Shown here piece after piece: positions 54,258 to 64,000 of a stretch of 64,000 nt of DNA. The notes under the pieces were generated by a model that was not told where the DNA came from, did no database searches, and was given only the letters and a program-made list of their open reading frames with translations. A program made the position numbers and the translations under genes. Origin of the DNA: Armillaria gallica (taxonomy: Eukaryota > Basidiomycota > Agaricomycetes > Agaricales > Physalacriaceae); NCBI GenBank assembly GCA_037576215.1, contig JBANDB010000004.1:5580001-5644000 (forward strand). The letters are read 5' to 3'. The stretch's first letter is position 1. The number at the start of each line of letters is the position of its first letter.

Positions 54258-55849
54258 TGATGAGCCTCCAGGCTTTGTACACTCAGAATTTGTGGATTTA
54301 GCCATCCATCACCCAATATCTTTGAAACAACACCATTATAATCCTTACACACTTGATAATACTGCCAACACTCAATAATACCATGGAATTTCACAGTATA
54401 AGCCACAAACATTCAGATACAGTCCTAAAACCATGACATCTACTCCTCATGCACTCTGTTATCCTTCCCAGCTCACCTCGCATCACAATTACCATATCCC
54501 ATCACGGCAAGGCACCTTTGATTGACAATCATCTTAAAACAGGGTTGCTACATCACTCAGAAGCATCTGGTTGATGTGCCCATCAATCATTTAATGAAAT
54601 GATGTGATTGATGCGAGTACCCTTCCAGCTACAATAATTACAGCCACAGCAACTACAGACCATGTTTACTAAGGCTGTTACAGTGCCAAGACCTCAAATT
54701 ATCATTGCCCCATGCATACACCTCAGTATGGCAACTGCAGCTCAATAATCCGCAGCTACACAGCATCTCATGATCTGCTCATTGCTCAATAAAACCACAC
54801 AGTTCACATCCATACACAGCAATATCAAGGACTTGCTGTTACTTTAGAACCACAGATACCATATGTTTATTACAGCTATTACAAAAGCCAAGGACTTACA
54901 GCCTTACTAAGGCTTTGATGAATATTCTATTTATAAAATCATACTTGTAGTATAAAAACTAGGTAGATACTGCATTTTTAGAGCTAGTTCTTACCCAGTT
55001 GACAAGGCTATGGCATTACCAGTCAGCTATGGTTACTCCAAGTTATTTTCCACTGCTTGCTTTACTCTTTAAATGTTGTTGGTTGCACCAATACATGAAA
55101 TCTTGTGTCAATAACTTGCTTTTGTCTTTTAATGCCACAGCATCACTTCACTTTCACCACATAGGATTGTTTCATGGCTTTCACCTTCTACATCGCCATC
55201 GTTTTCATCACCCAGTTCAGTATTGCCTCCATGTAGGCCCAGTTCAGCTCCATAGGATCAACCTCATCTTTATCATTGTTTGGAGTTGCCATGCATCTAT
55301 TGCCGCAGTACCCCACTCAGCACCTCAGTTGCTATGATTTCTACCAGTTTCTTACAGTCTCCATATGTTTATTGCTATTGTTTTGACTCACAATATTAGG
55401 TACACCCCAAGCCATGTTTACTAGGCTATTTCGATGTCTTCTAGTCCATTGCTACAATTTTTAGTCCACCCCCATGATTTCTAGAGCATCGCAATGATTT
55501 CTAGTGTGTTGCTATAATTTCTAAACCCATTTTTGTGGTCTCTAGACCATATTCACAGTTTTTATCACAGTTTCTTGGTATTCAAGTCATCATACCAGAT
55601 TCCATCCCTTCTTGTTTATCAAGATCTATCCAGACTTACAGCCAACGTCTATTAGTACTCCTTGACCAAGAGTACTACTTCGCTGACTGAAAAGTCACAG
55701 TGTATCTTGCATTATTGAGGAATTGACTGCATGGAGGTGCACTGAACCACTCACACACACAATCGCCTTGATTGCCATGCCACTATGTTAATTACCCAAT
55801 CTCATTCTGAGTTGGTATTGCCATTGCCACAGAAGTCTAAGGTCCATCA
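54258..55849 (+). repeat. A9: full-length A repeat inside gypsy3 (1592 bp)
   Basis: TGATGAGCCTCCAGGCTTTG to ...TCTAAGGTCCATCA. Flanks CCGT (54254-54257) and CTGT (55850-55853): a 4-bp duplication with one CpG transition. Removing it restores the reading across the Gag-protease region (ACC GTA TCA). TATAAAAA box at 54951-54957. Confidence 0.87.
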
Positions 55850-58800
55850 CTGTATCACTTTCTTCTGAAGTCAGCTCCAGCACGGAGTCCGACAGCTCTC
55901 CAATCATTACTATTCTTCATTTTCTTGCCTTGGTTGACTCCAATTCTAGCCACTGTTTCGTCAACTCCAAGTACATTGAGGACCACAACCTCCCTACCAA
56001 ACCTATCCCTCTTGTTCAACTTCAGCTCCTTGACGGCTCTGCTGGATTTCACATCCCCCAATCCATCACTCTTCCAGTCTGTTTCCCTTCTGGAGACATC
56101 ATCTCTATCAACTTCTATGTCACTCATCTAGACTCATCCTGTAACATTATTCTGAGATACACCTGGCTTTCCTGGTGCAATCCATTGATTGACTGGGCAA
56201 AGCACAGTATCACTTTCTGTTTCCCATTACCAGGTGTTTCTTCCCTTGCAAGCACTTCTGCAGCCTCCGATGCAACTGCATCTAACCATGTGGACATTCC
56301 TTGTCCAACTCCTACTTCTATCCCAACCCTGGCTTCCAAGCCAACTCCAAGATCCTGATAGACCCTGCTGCCATACGAACCTATTTACTCCTACCCTACT
56401 ATCACTTCCTTTTCTGCAACGGTTACACCCAAGATATCTATCATCTCCACAGCTGCTTTTGTTCGAGCATGTGCTGAAGATGGAGCTCAACAATACACCC
56501 TCCAGCCTTCTGCACCTAGCATCAGCGGAATGGCCAGCTCTATGGCCCTGCCAGATATGACAGACATACCAGCAGAATATCACAACTATGCTGATGTATT
56601 CAGTGACTTGCTCTCTGAGAAACTCCCCGAGCATAGACCATACAACCTCAAGATCAATATTGAGGAAGGAATGTCTCCCCCACTTGGGCCAATCTACTCC
56701 CTCTCGGAGTCCAAGCTCAAAATGTTACATGAGTTTATTAATGATAATCTCCGTAGTGGATTCATCACACCCTCATGTTCTCCCCACAGAGCTCCAGTCC
56801 TCTTTGTCAAGAAAAAGACCAGAGAACTCTGTCTTTGTGTTGATTTCTATGGTTTAAACAAGATATCCAAGAAAGACCATTACCCACTTCCACTCATTTC
56901 TGACCTCCTCGACTCTGCGTGCTCCACTCGCATCTATACCAAGCTTGATCTTTGCCATGCTTATCATCTCATACATATAGCTAAAGGTGATGAATGGAAA
57001 ACAGCCTTCTGGACCCATTATGGCTTCTTCAAATGGTGTGTCATGCCGTTTGGGCTCACCAATGCTCCCACGATGTTCCAACGCTTTGTGAATGACATTT
57101 TTGCTGACATGCTTGATGTTTCCATAGTCGTATACCTTGACAACATCCTCATCTATTCCAATGACCCCACAGAACACTGGAAACACATATGCAAAGTTCT
57201 GCGCAGACTAAGAGCAAATGGGCTCTACTGCAAAGGATCCAAATGTGAGTTTCACCAAGATTCTGTGGAATATCTAGGCTACATTCTCTCACTGGAGGGC
57301 CTCCGCATGTCTGAAGACAAGGTCAAGGCCATTTTAGACTGGCTGGTTCCAGGGAAAGTCAAGGATATTCAATCATTCCTTGGCTTTGCCAATTTCTACT
57401 GCTGCTTTATCCATGAGTACAGTGACATTGTTATTCCCTTAACCTGCCTCACACGCAAAGGAACTCTGTGGAAATTCGATGACAAGTGCATGGCTGCTTT
57501 CAATGAACTAAAGCAAGCCTTCACTCATGCTCCTATCCTTACCCATTGGGTTCCTGACCAGCAATTAGTCATGGAGACTGATGCCTCCAACTATGCTATT
57601 GCTGCTATCCTCTCTATTTACCTTGAAGACAGTGAAATCCACCCCATTGCTTTCCTATCCCAAAGCCTTCACAATGCCAAACTCAACTATGACACTTATG
57701 ATAAAGAGCTTCTAGCTATTTTCAAAGCCTTTAGATACTGGCGTCACTACCTTGAAGGCTCTGCAGATCCAATCAACGTCGTTACAGACCACAAGAATCT
57801 TGAATATTTTTCAACCACCAAGATTCTTACCCAACAGCAAGTTCGGTGGTCTGAGTACTTATCCCAATTCAACCTAGTAATCCGCTTACGACCAGGGAAA
57901 CTTGGAGGAAAACTGGATGCACTCACTAGACAATGGGACATCTATCCAAAAGAGAGGAATAGTCAATATGCAGCAGTCAATCCTCACAATTTCCACCCTG
58001 TATTCACTCAAGAATAATTCTCCACATCTCTCCGCACCACTTTCCTTGAAGGCCCTACCCTTTACACTAGCACTATAATGAATATTGACAAGCTCCATTT
58101 AGACATCAAGTAAGCACAAACATCCAACTTCGTGGCTGCCAAAGGTTTCCAGTAAGCCAAATTCTCCACTCCCACTTCTCCTTCTCAGTGGTCTGTAAAT
58201 GAATCAGACATTCTCTATCTTGATAATCACATCTATGTCCCGGACTCCAAGGATCTCCATCTCTGTGTCCTACAAAACAATCATGGTCACATTCTGGCAG
58301 GTCATTTTGACCAAAATCGGACCTTGGAATTAGTCCGATGGAACTATACCTGGCCACAGATGCATGAATATGTTTGCCACTATGTCAAATCTTGTATGGT
58401 TTGCAGCCACAACAAGACACCTAGACATTGCCCTTACGGTTTACTCAAACCCTTGCCAGTTCTGGAATGTCCATGGGATTTCATTTCAATGGATTTCATT
58501 AAACAGTTACCAGACTCCAATGGATTCACCACTATCCTTGTAGTAATCAACCATGCAAGCAAGCAAGCCATCTTTATCCCTACACACAATATCATTAATT
58601 CCAAAGAACTTGCCCAGTTATTTGGCATTCACATTTTCTCTAAACATGGTGTCCCTAACCATATCACCTCTGACCATGGCTTTGAATTTGTCTCCCAATT
58701 CATGCATGCCCTTGCTAAAGCCCTTGACATGAAACTTCACTTCACTTCTGGATATCACCCAGAAGCCAACAGACAAATGGAACATGCAAACCAAACCTTG

Positions 58801-59586
58801 GAACAGTACATCTGCATTTATTGTTCTTATCAACAGGACAACTGGGATTTACTACTACCTATTGCAGAGTTTGCATACAACAATGCTCTGAATGCCTCCA
58901 CCAGAATCTCTCCATTCTTTGCCAACAAAGGCTACCATCCTAATATCACTGTTCATCCTGAACGTGATATTGCCTCCGCTCAAGCCTGTGACTTTGTAGT
59001 CAACCTTGATGAACTACATCAATTCCTACATGACAAAATCACTCAGGTGCAGTCTCGCTACAAGATCCAAGCAGACAAGTGTCAGAATCTGGCTCCTCTT
59101 TTCAAAGTAGGTGACAAAGTCTATCTTAGCTCCAAGCATATCAAGACTACTCACCCTACTGCAAAATTCATGGAGAAATTTCTTAGACCATTTGAAATCA
59201 TAGCTCAGCCAGGCTCTCATTCCTTCACTCTCAAGCTTCCATTAGATCTCCATGCCATTCACCCTGTCTTTTATGTATCACAACTAGAACCTGTAAAAGA
59301 AAACACCATTCCTAATCACACCCAGCCTCCACCACCTCCGGTGGAAGTTGATGGTGAAGAGCAGTACAAAATAGCTCAGATCCTAGACTCCAAACTTGAC
59401 CACCAGTTTTGGTGCCCTCTTCTCTACAGGATTCAATGGTTAGGCTATGAAAGCACTGACAAGGAATTTGCTTGGTTACCAGCCACCGAGTTCTCTGCCA
59501 ATGATTTTATTAAAGGTTTCCACTGTCACTATCCAGACAAACCAGGACCATTAGCCAAAGTCACCATCCAAAAATCCACCATTTAA
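55850..59586 (+). pseudogene. pol: Gypsy3 Pol: protease, RT, RNase H, integrase, chromodomain
   Basis: All parts lie in one frame, shifted -1 relative to Gag. Protease: LVDSNSSHCFVNSKYI (the expected Gly is Asn). RT (from 56530): YPLPLISDLLDS, VMPFGLTNAPTMFQRFVNDI, and VVYLDNILIYS where the second catalytic Asp is Asn (about 57133-57144). RNase H: METDASNYAIAAILSIY, LNYDTYDKELLAIFKAF, VTDHKNLEYF. Integrase: HGHILAGHFD and CMVCSHNK zinc pair, Asp in SMDFIKQLPD, Asp in TSDHGFEF, Glu in NRQMEHANQTLEQY. Chromodomain-like end: LYRIQWLGYESTDKEFAWLP. Stops: TGA at 56356, then TAG, and three TAA between 58015 and about 58160. Confidence 0.93.
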
Positions 59587-59818
59587 CTTCCTCTCTCACT
59601 TGTAACATCATCAGTTTCCATCGGCTCCACCCTTCTTTATTTCAAATCAAATCTACAAAAACTATTGCAAATTCATTTCCTAATCAGGAACAGAACCCAA
59701 CAGCTCCATTCTCATTCTCTTTCCTATTTCTAACTTCAAATCCAAAAAGTCAATATATATTATAGGATCTCTGGGGCCCCAGCAGTCTACAGCACTATCA
59801 AGAAAAATACAAAATTAT
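59587..59818. other. Junction between gypsy3 end and next pseudogene
   Basis: Pyrimidine-rich sequence without coding frame or LTR start. The gypsy3 3' LTR expected here (TGTTATGTGC) is not present. Confidence 0.5.
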
Positions 59819-60995
59819 GTGGTAAAAGTTCAAGAGGTTTCAGCACCAGACAGAACTGCCATATTCACATCAACCACCTCAGGCTCCCTTTCCTTTTCTC
59901 CATCCATCTCCTGTACCAATACCGCTTCCAAATCCTCATACATCTCCTCATCCTCAACTTCTTCACCCCTTAACCTTTTAAAGGCCCTCATCCTCACTGT
60001 TGCCTGCCATCAGAACTCCCTCTCCACCTCCTCTTCCGGATCCTTGTCAGGCATAGGCATTTTGATTAATGCATCCAACTCCAGGATGCCAATGGATTCC
60101 GTGCCTGGTACCATATCCTTCCTAACTTCCTCCTCCAAGTCCAATGGCTCATCTGAATCCTCCACCCTATAACCCTCCTTATCCTTCAACAGCCTTTTCC
60201 ATAGCTGCCACTCCTTTCAGCACCCATGCATGTTGTAGAAATCCCAGCAGGCTCACAGGAACTTCCTTCCAAATCCATGATGGCAGAGTTTGAGGCATCA
60301 TGAATAGAGCTCCAAAAAATCAGCGATATCTATAGTGAGGTACTGTGAAAGATGGCCTTACAATGGTTGGACAGAGATATGGCGGTTATCAAGGCAAAGG
60401 GGTTGCAGTCGCTGGCCGAGGATGCTCTGCTCAGAATGGAGGACCCATATGAAATTCTTAACAAGCCCTTCTGAGTTGGAACCGTTGGTGTTGCTGGTCT
60501 GTATGAGCAGATGTTAGCTCGTAACAAAGTCGTTAGGATACTTGATGTCATGATTAGGATGGTAATCATCCATCAGGTCCTCCATGCACTCTGCAATGTG
60601 CTCCACCTTGTCTTCCAAGTGTGCCAACCTTGACGAAATGTCCTGCAGCAACTCCATCATGCTGCCATTCTCTGTGGCCCTACCATCATCTCCACCCTTG
60701 TTGAAGGAACATCAGGCCTTCTTGACATGACATCGTTGGCATGTTCAGAGGCCACCATAGATGAAACAAACTGCCTTGTCAGCACGACACTTGCCACAAC
60801 ATGCTAACTGAAGTCAGCAAATCGAATGGACCTCTGACAGTGTCACGTACTATTACCAGTCAAAACCTTGTCCTTCACCTGAGGTGCAGGCTCAGTTTTT
60901 AAATGCTTGAGCATTGATGGACTCACCGATGCACCCTCATCTCCAGTCCTCCACCATGCTTGCAGACCGGAATTTATGCTTTTGAGGCTCCACAG
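59819..60995 (-). pseudogene. Cysteine-cluster coiled-coil protein remnant
   Basis: Minus strand. The middle frame has two CX2CX6C units: ACCGKCRADKAVC and TCQRCHVKKA-stop-CSF (60700-60800), reminiscent of fungal Zn-cluster motifs, followed by a heptad-rich stretch (MMELLQDISSRLAHLEDKVE; HIAECMEDLMDD) likely to form a coiled coil. Further downstream is an acidic region (YRVEDSDEPLDLEEEVRKDM). Two TGA stops fall in the Cys region where Arg is expected. Upstream exon-like sequence (SPSMLKHLKTEPAPQVKDK) is in another phase, and the gene is cut by F at 60996. I do not know the family; it may be host- or transposon-derived. Confidence 0.5.
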
Positions 60996-61912
60996 TGTCA
61001 CACCCGCAGTGTGGCTACCTATGTAAATTCGCGATTTGACATGTTTAAGCATTAGCTTATAGGCTATACTTAGGGAGCTTGCTAAGCAGACATGTGGATA
61101 CATAATCTAAGTGAGGTTACTGAAGCGATGTTGCAGTATGTCAATGGAAACAACAGAGTTAACCAAGGACTTGGTCATAGTGCTGTACTGGAAGGGCAGG
61201 CTTGACAGAAAGGCCATTTAGCAAGCTCACCCCTTTCAATAAGCTTGACCTGCACTTGCATCAGTAGGATGAACTTAAAGGGGAATTGCAACACCTTGAT
61301 GATAGCCATGTGCTTGCTTAATGAAAGAAGCATGATGCCTGAAAATCCGGAGATAACCTTGTGCAAGGACGGAAATGGAGAGAGATCATGAGGCAGGCCT
61401 AAGACAAGGGTTTCGGCTGAGAGATTAGCATGTTTGCTGGCAATCTGAAGGATCTGATGGCTAATATGCCTAAGAAAGGAGCTGTCCACCAGAAAGGAGC
61501 TCTGGAAGAGAGATGCTGTGGGCTTAATCGCTAGTTGCCAAGGTCCTAGGCCCACAGAGGTGACTTTGACATGCACCATCATCGCAACACCTTGATGAGA
61601 CCAATCAGGGGCAGTATGACTCACCTGCCAAGGAATACCACAGCTGTGGTGGACTTACATTGAAAACCGTAGAAATGCATCAAAATATCTATACCCTTTT
61701 CTGTACTCATGGACTGTTTGTAATCATCTTCCGCTTGTAGTATATAAGTAGTCCAGTTAGGCAGTGTACAATTCAAGTTACTATTTGCCCTCTTCTCTGC
61801 TAAGGCACAGTGCAAACAGCTTGAGTTGCATTTAAAAGGTTTAGCTTGGAATCTGTGGGTCTCCTGCCTTGCGTAGTGAGCCTACTAGTCACTAGCCTTG
61901 GAAATCGTAACA
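60996..61912 (+). repeat. F: LTR-like sequence
   Basis: Begins TGTCACACCCGCAGTG, similar in its first bases to the C repeats, and may end ...GGAAATCGTAACA. TATATAAG at about 61740-61747. I could not find a matching target duplication, so the ends are tentative. Minus-strand frames 61175-61624 and 61621-61815 fall wholly inside it and are not treated as genes. Confidence 0.45.
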
Positions 61913-61975
61913 GACAAGTGCTAGGAGACTGTATTTTGGTGAGAGAGTCATTAGTTGGCTTCCAGGCTTGCACGT

Positions 61976-63685
61976 TGTCATGCCCGCAGCATGTCTAAGG
62001 GTGTAATTTTGCAAAATGTCATACCTTACACTTTAGCAATGCAGAGGCATCATGAGTGGGCTGACAGTGCAAGTGGCACGCCAAGAAGCAAGGTCACCGA
62101 GGTAGAGAGCTCTATAACAGAAAAAGAAGCAACAGGATTAAAACATAAGGACTTTGTCATTGCACTGTACCTTATGGGCATGCATGGCAACAAGGCCGAA
62201 GGGCAAGCTAGATTGCCAAACCACCTGTTTGCAATAGAGGACTCAGCTGGAGTGGGATGCGTTTGTACGCAGGTCGAGGTTAATTTAGATAACAATGCGT
62301 CTGTAATCTATGACACGTGGTCCTGGGGGATCTGGAAAAACGATATCATGCGTGGGGTAATCAAGAGAACCCTGGGCATGGCCTAGAAACAGACTTTGGC
62401 CAATGGGAATAGCGAGCGGACTCGAAATCTGAAGCATTCCTTGGTTACTGAGTCTAGAATACGACGCTGTCACCTTCGGAGCAGAACCGAAAGCCGAATA
62501 TGAGGTGTGATCGGTGATCGAGGACTAAGCAGCCATTGAGTACAAGTCAGCAAGCTACTCTGCTGCTAGGGCGAACGACATCGACATCGCTTAGCCCTTT
62601 GAGGATACTAAAAGGAGGCCCAAGTGGTGCTCTGCCAAGAGCATTGCACCAGTTCGGACGAAGAATTATCGGCCGACGAAGGAAGTAAATTACTAAAAGA
62701 CTGTTTGTAATAATCAATTTCCCGTAGTATAAGTAGGTAGAATTTCACATAGTAAAGGAAGATACCTATCCCCCACGTACAGTAATAAAGTTTCAGTTTG
62801 GATCTGGACTTGTTGCGACGCGTAAGAGTTAGTAGCTTTGAGCCTCGGCTAGAACACAAGTTTAGCGAGCTCACAGAGAAATAGAACAAGAGAAACATTT
62901 TGGATAAAAACTTCGGTTTACTTGAGATAAGAAAGAGATTCGGGGCAGTGATGCTGTGCCCATCTTGAGAGTTTGCTGAGATAAATCTGAGAGAAAAGCT
63001 CTGTTCCTTTTCTGGTTCAGTGTAAAAAGAGAATTTGTGTTGTGTCGGCCTCTGTGTAGGTCTAGAAGTAGTTGCCAGGGAATCAGCCAGCTTGAGCTGT
63101 TCTAGCAGTTGCACGAAGTGTGACAGGTGTGTGCAGTTGGACCTCGCGGCACCGTTGTTAGGGCGAGCGCACTGTGTGTGAGGACTTGCAGGGATGGTTC
63201 TGAAAGTAATTAAGACTTGAGTGGGAGTGCCGAGGGCCTCCATCGTGACGAGTTTGGAAGTCAGGTTTAGCCACTAAGAGAAAGGCAGCATCGCGTGCAG
63301 ATTAGATCTAGCGGCGAGTCGTACTTAGCGAGCTCACTGACCAAACTTGGTCAGCTTGTGGATCTGCGCATCCGTGTGTTCTGGCTATTGAAATACATTT
63401 TGCCTCGGGGGTTGCGTGGTTCACCGTGCTCTCTTGTACAAAGCTCTGAAGAGCTAGAGAATTTGAGACTAGCTTGAAAATACTACGTTGTTGTGAGTAT
63501 CGTTCTAGCAAGCTCACTGAGAGAAATTGGGATACTGTTGGCGTGCAAGTAGAATTAAAATCCTTGCTCCCCTCCGCACTTAAGGAGATTGTGTGTGTGT
63601 GTGTTTAGTGGGGTTGAGTTGGGTTTGGTGTGTGTTCATGCTAGGCCATGCTCAGTTTCATGGGTGCCTGTCACCAGCCTCGTCA
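61976..63685 (+). repeat. C2: long solo-LTR-like element, inverted relative to C1 (1710 bp)
   Basis: TGTCATGCCCGCAGCATG start and ...CACCAGCCTCGTCA end, matching C1 over its length. TATAAG near 62727. A (GT)n tract lies at 63590-63604. Flanks ACGT and GCGT differ at one of four positions, so a 4-bp duplication is possible but unproven. The 143-codon frame at 61955-62386 is LTR read-through. Confidence 0.72.
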
Positions 63686-64000
63686 GCGTTGTAGCAAGCT
63701 CACAGAGAAATAGAATCAGAGAGAGATTTTGGATAATAAACTTCGGTTTACTTGAGATAAATAAAAGATTTGGAGTCAGTGAAGCTGCCCTGGTCTTGAG
63801 AGTATACTTGGTTACATCTGAGAGAAGCTCTGTTCCATTTCTGGTGCAGTGTGAAGGAGTGTTTCATGTTGAGAGTGTCTTGTATGGGAATTGGCCAGAT
63901 CGGGCTGCTCCATGACAGCTGCACCAAGGTGTAGTAGGTGCACACCAGCTGAAAGAACTCTGGTGGTGCCTTGTTACTTAGCAAGCTTGCTGGGTGCAAG
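63686..64000 (+). repeat. Partial duplication of the C-repeat R/U5 region
   Basis: 63691-63850 repeats C2 62870-63010 (CACAGAGAAATAGAA, AAACTTCGGTTTACTTGAGA). It continues past the window edge, so C2 may be followed by another C copy or an internal duplication. Confidence 0.6.

Larger units (their letters stand above)
52026..59586 (+). mobile_element. Gypsy3: Ty3/gypsy chromovirus, 3' LTR missing
   Basis: 5' LTR, primer site, Gag, knuckle, then protease, RT, RNase H, integrase and a C-terminal chromodomain on the plus strand. It is a different lineage from gypsy1 and gypsy2 (protein motifs, LTR and primer site all differ). It inserted into A6; A9 then inserted between Gag and protease. No copy of the LTR follows pol within the window, so the element is truncated near 59590-59800. 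Several stops and a YLDN active site show it is inactive. Confidence 0.93.

Noticed and set aside
59587..60995. A gypsy3 3' LTR
   Set aside because: No match to the 52026-52550 LTR was seen after the pol end; the sequence changes to an unrelated minus-strand pseudogene.
61175..61815. Two consecutive minus-strand frames with a GTGAGT between them that looked like a spliced gene
   Set aside because: Both fall inside the LTR-like sequence F, antisense to its TATA box, and show no known domain.
61955..62386. 143-codon open frame on the plus strand
   Set aside because: Entirely within the C2 LTR-like repeat; the C1 copy has the frame broken. Read-through of a repeat, not a gene.

Overview
This 64 kb window is a eukaryotic, almost entirely transposon-derived block. 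I could not find one convincing single-copy host gene, rRNA gene or standard tRNA gene. The elements are Ty3/gypsy chromoviruses with a chromodomain, Ty1/copia, MULE, pogo, hAT-like and CACTA-like MITE. Together with the style of decay (CpG transitions giving CGA-to-TGA stops), they suggest a repeat-rich filamentous fungus, most likely a basidiomycete with methylated transposons. That assignment is inference; nothing in the sequence names a species.

Layout, left to right. 1-2464: a degraded inverted copy of a repeat I call D (D3), then non-coding AT-rich DNA. 2465-16202: an old minus-strand Ty3/gypsy element (gypsy1), truncated at its 3' end and split by a Ty1/copia element (2964-7686), a solo-LTR-like C repeat (11492-13210) and a solo-LTR-like A repeat (13982-15619). 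16203-19808: another A repeat, split by a non-autonomous hAT-like element (16581-19278) that itself carries an A repeat (16707-18394). 19809-31321: a minus-strand MULE transposase gene and an upstream Ulp1-like protease remnant. The MULE gene is split by the youngest element here, gypsy2 (20547-28786: paired 367-bp LTRs, a perfect 5-bp target duplication, near-intact gag and pol). 32555-35405: a large imperfect palindrome holding a 263-bp CACTA-like MITE. 35555-38164: a tRNA-derived SINE-like sequence and gypsy fragments on both strands. 38165-45841: two direct D copies, split by an ACTAGT-rich solo LTR (G, 39763-41130) and an A repeat (41267-42943). 45842-50142: an A repeat, a half hAT element and a pogo-like transposase gene hit twice by hAT elements. 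50981-59586: an A fragment carrying a plus-strand gypsy element (gypsy3) whose gag/pol is split by another A repeat. 59819-64000: a minus-strand cysteine-rich coiled-coil pseudogene, one LTR-like sequence (F) and a second, inverted C repeat.

How the parts relate. The insertions give a relative chronology, for example MULE, then A, then hAT, then A again. Target-site duplications prove most joins: 5 bp for gypsy2 and copia, 8 bp for hAT, 4 bp for A, C and G, 3 bp for the MITE. Two independent gypsy lineages show the signature of self-primed reverse transcription, with the predicted transcript start complementary to the primer-binding site. The copia element has the signature of priming by an internal initiator-tRNA-Met segment. 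Most in-frame stops in copia, gypsy2 and the MULE gene are TGA at expected arginine codons, pointing to 5-methylcytosine decay rather than random mutation.
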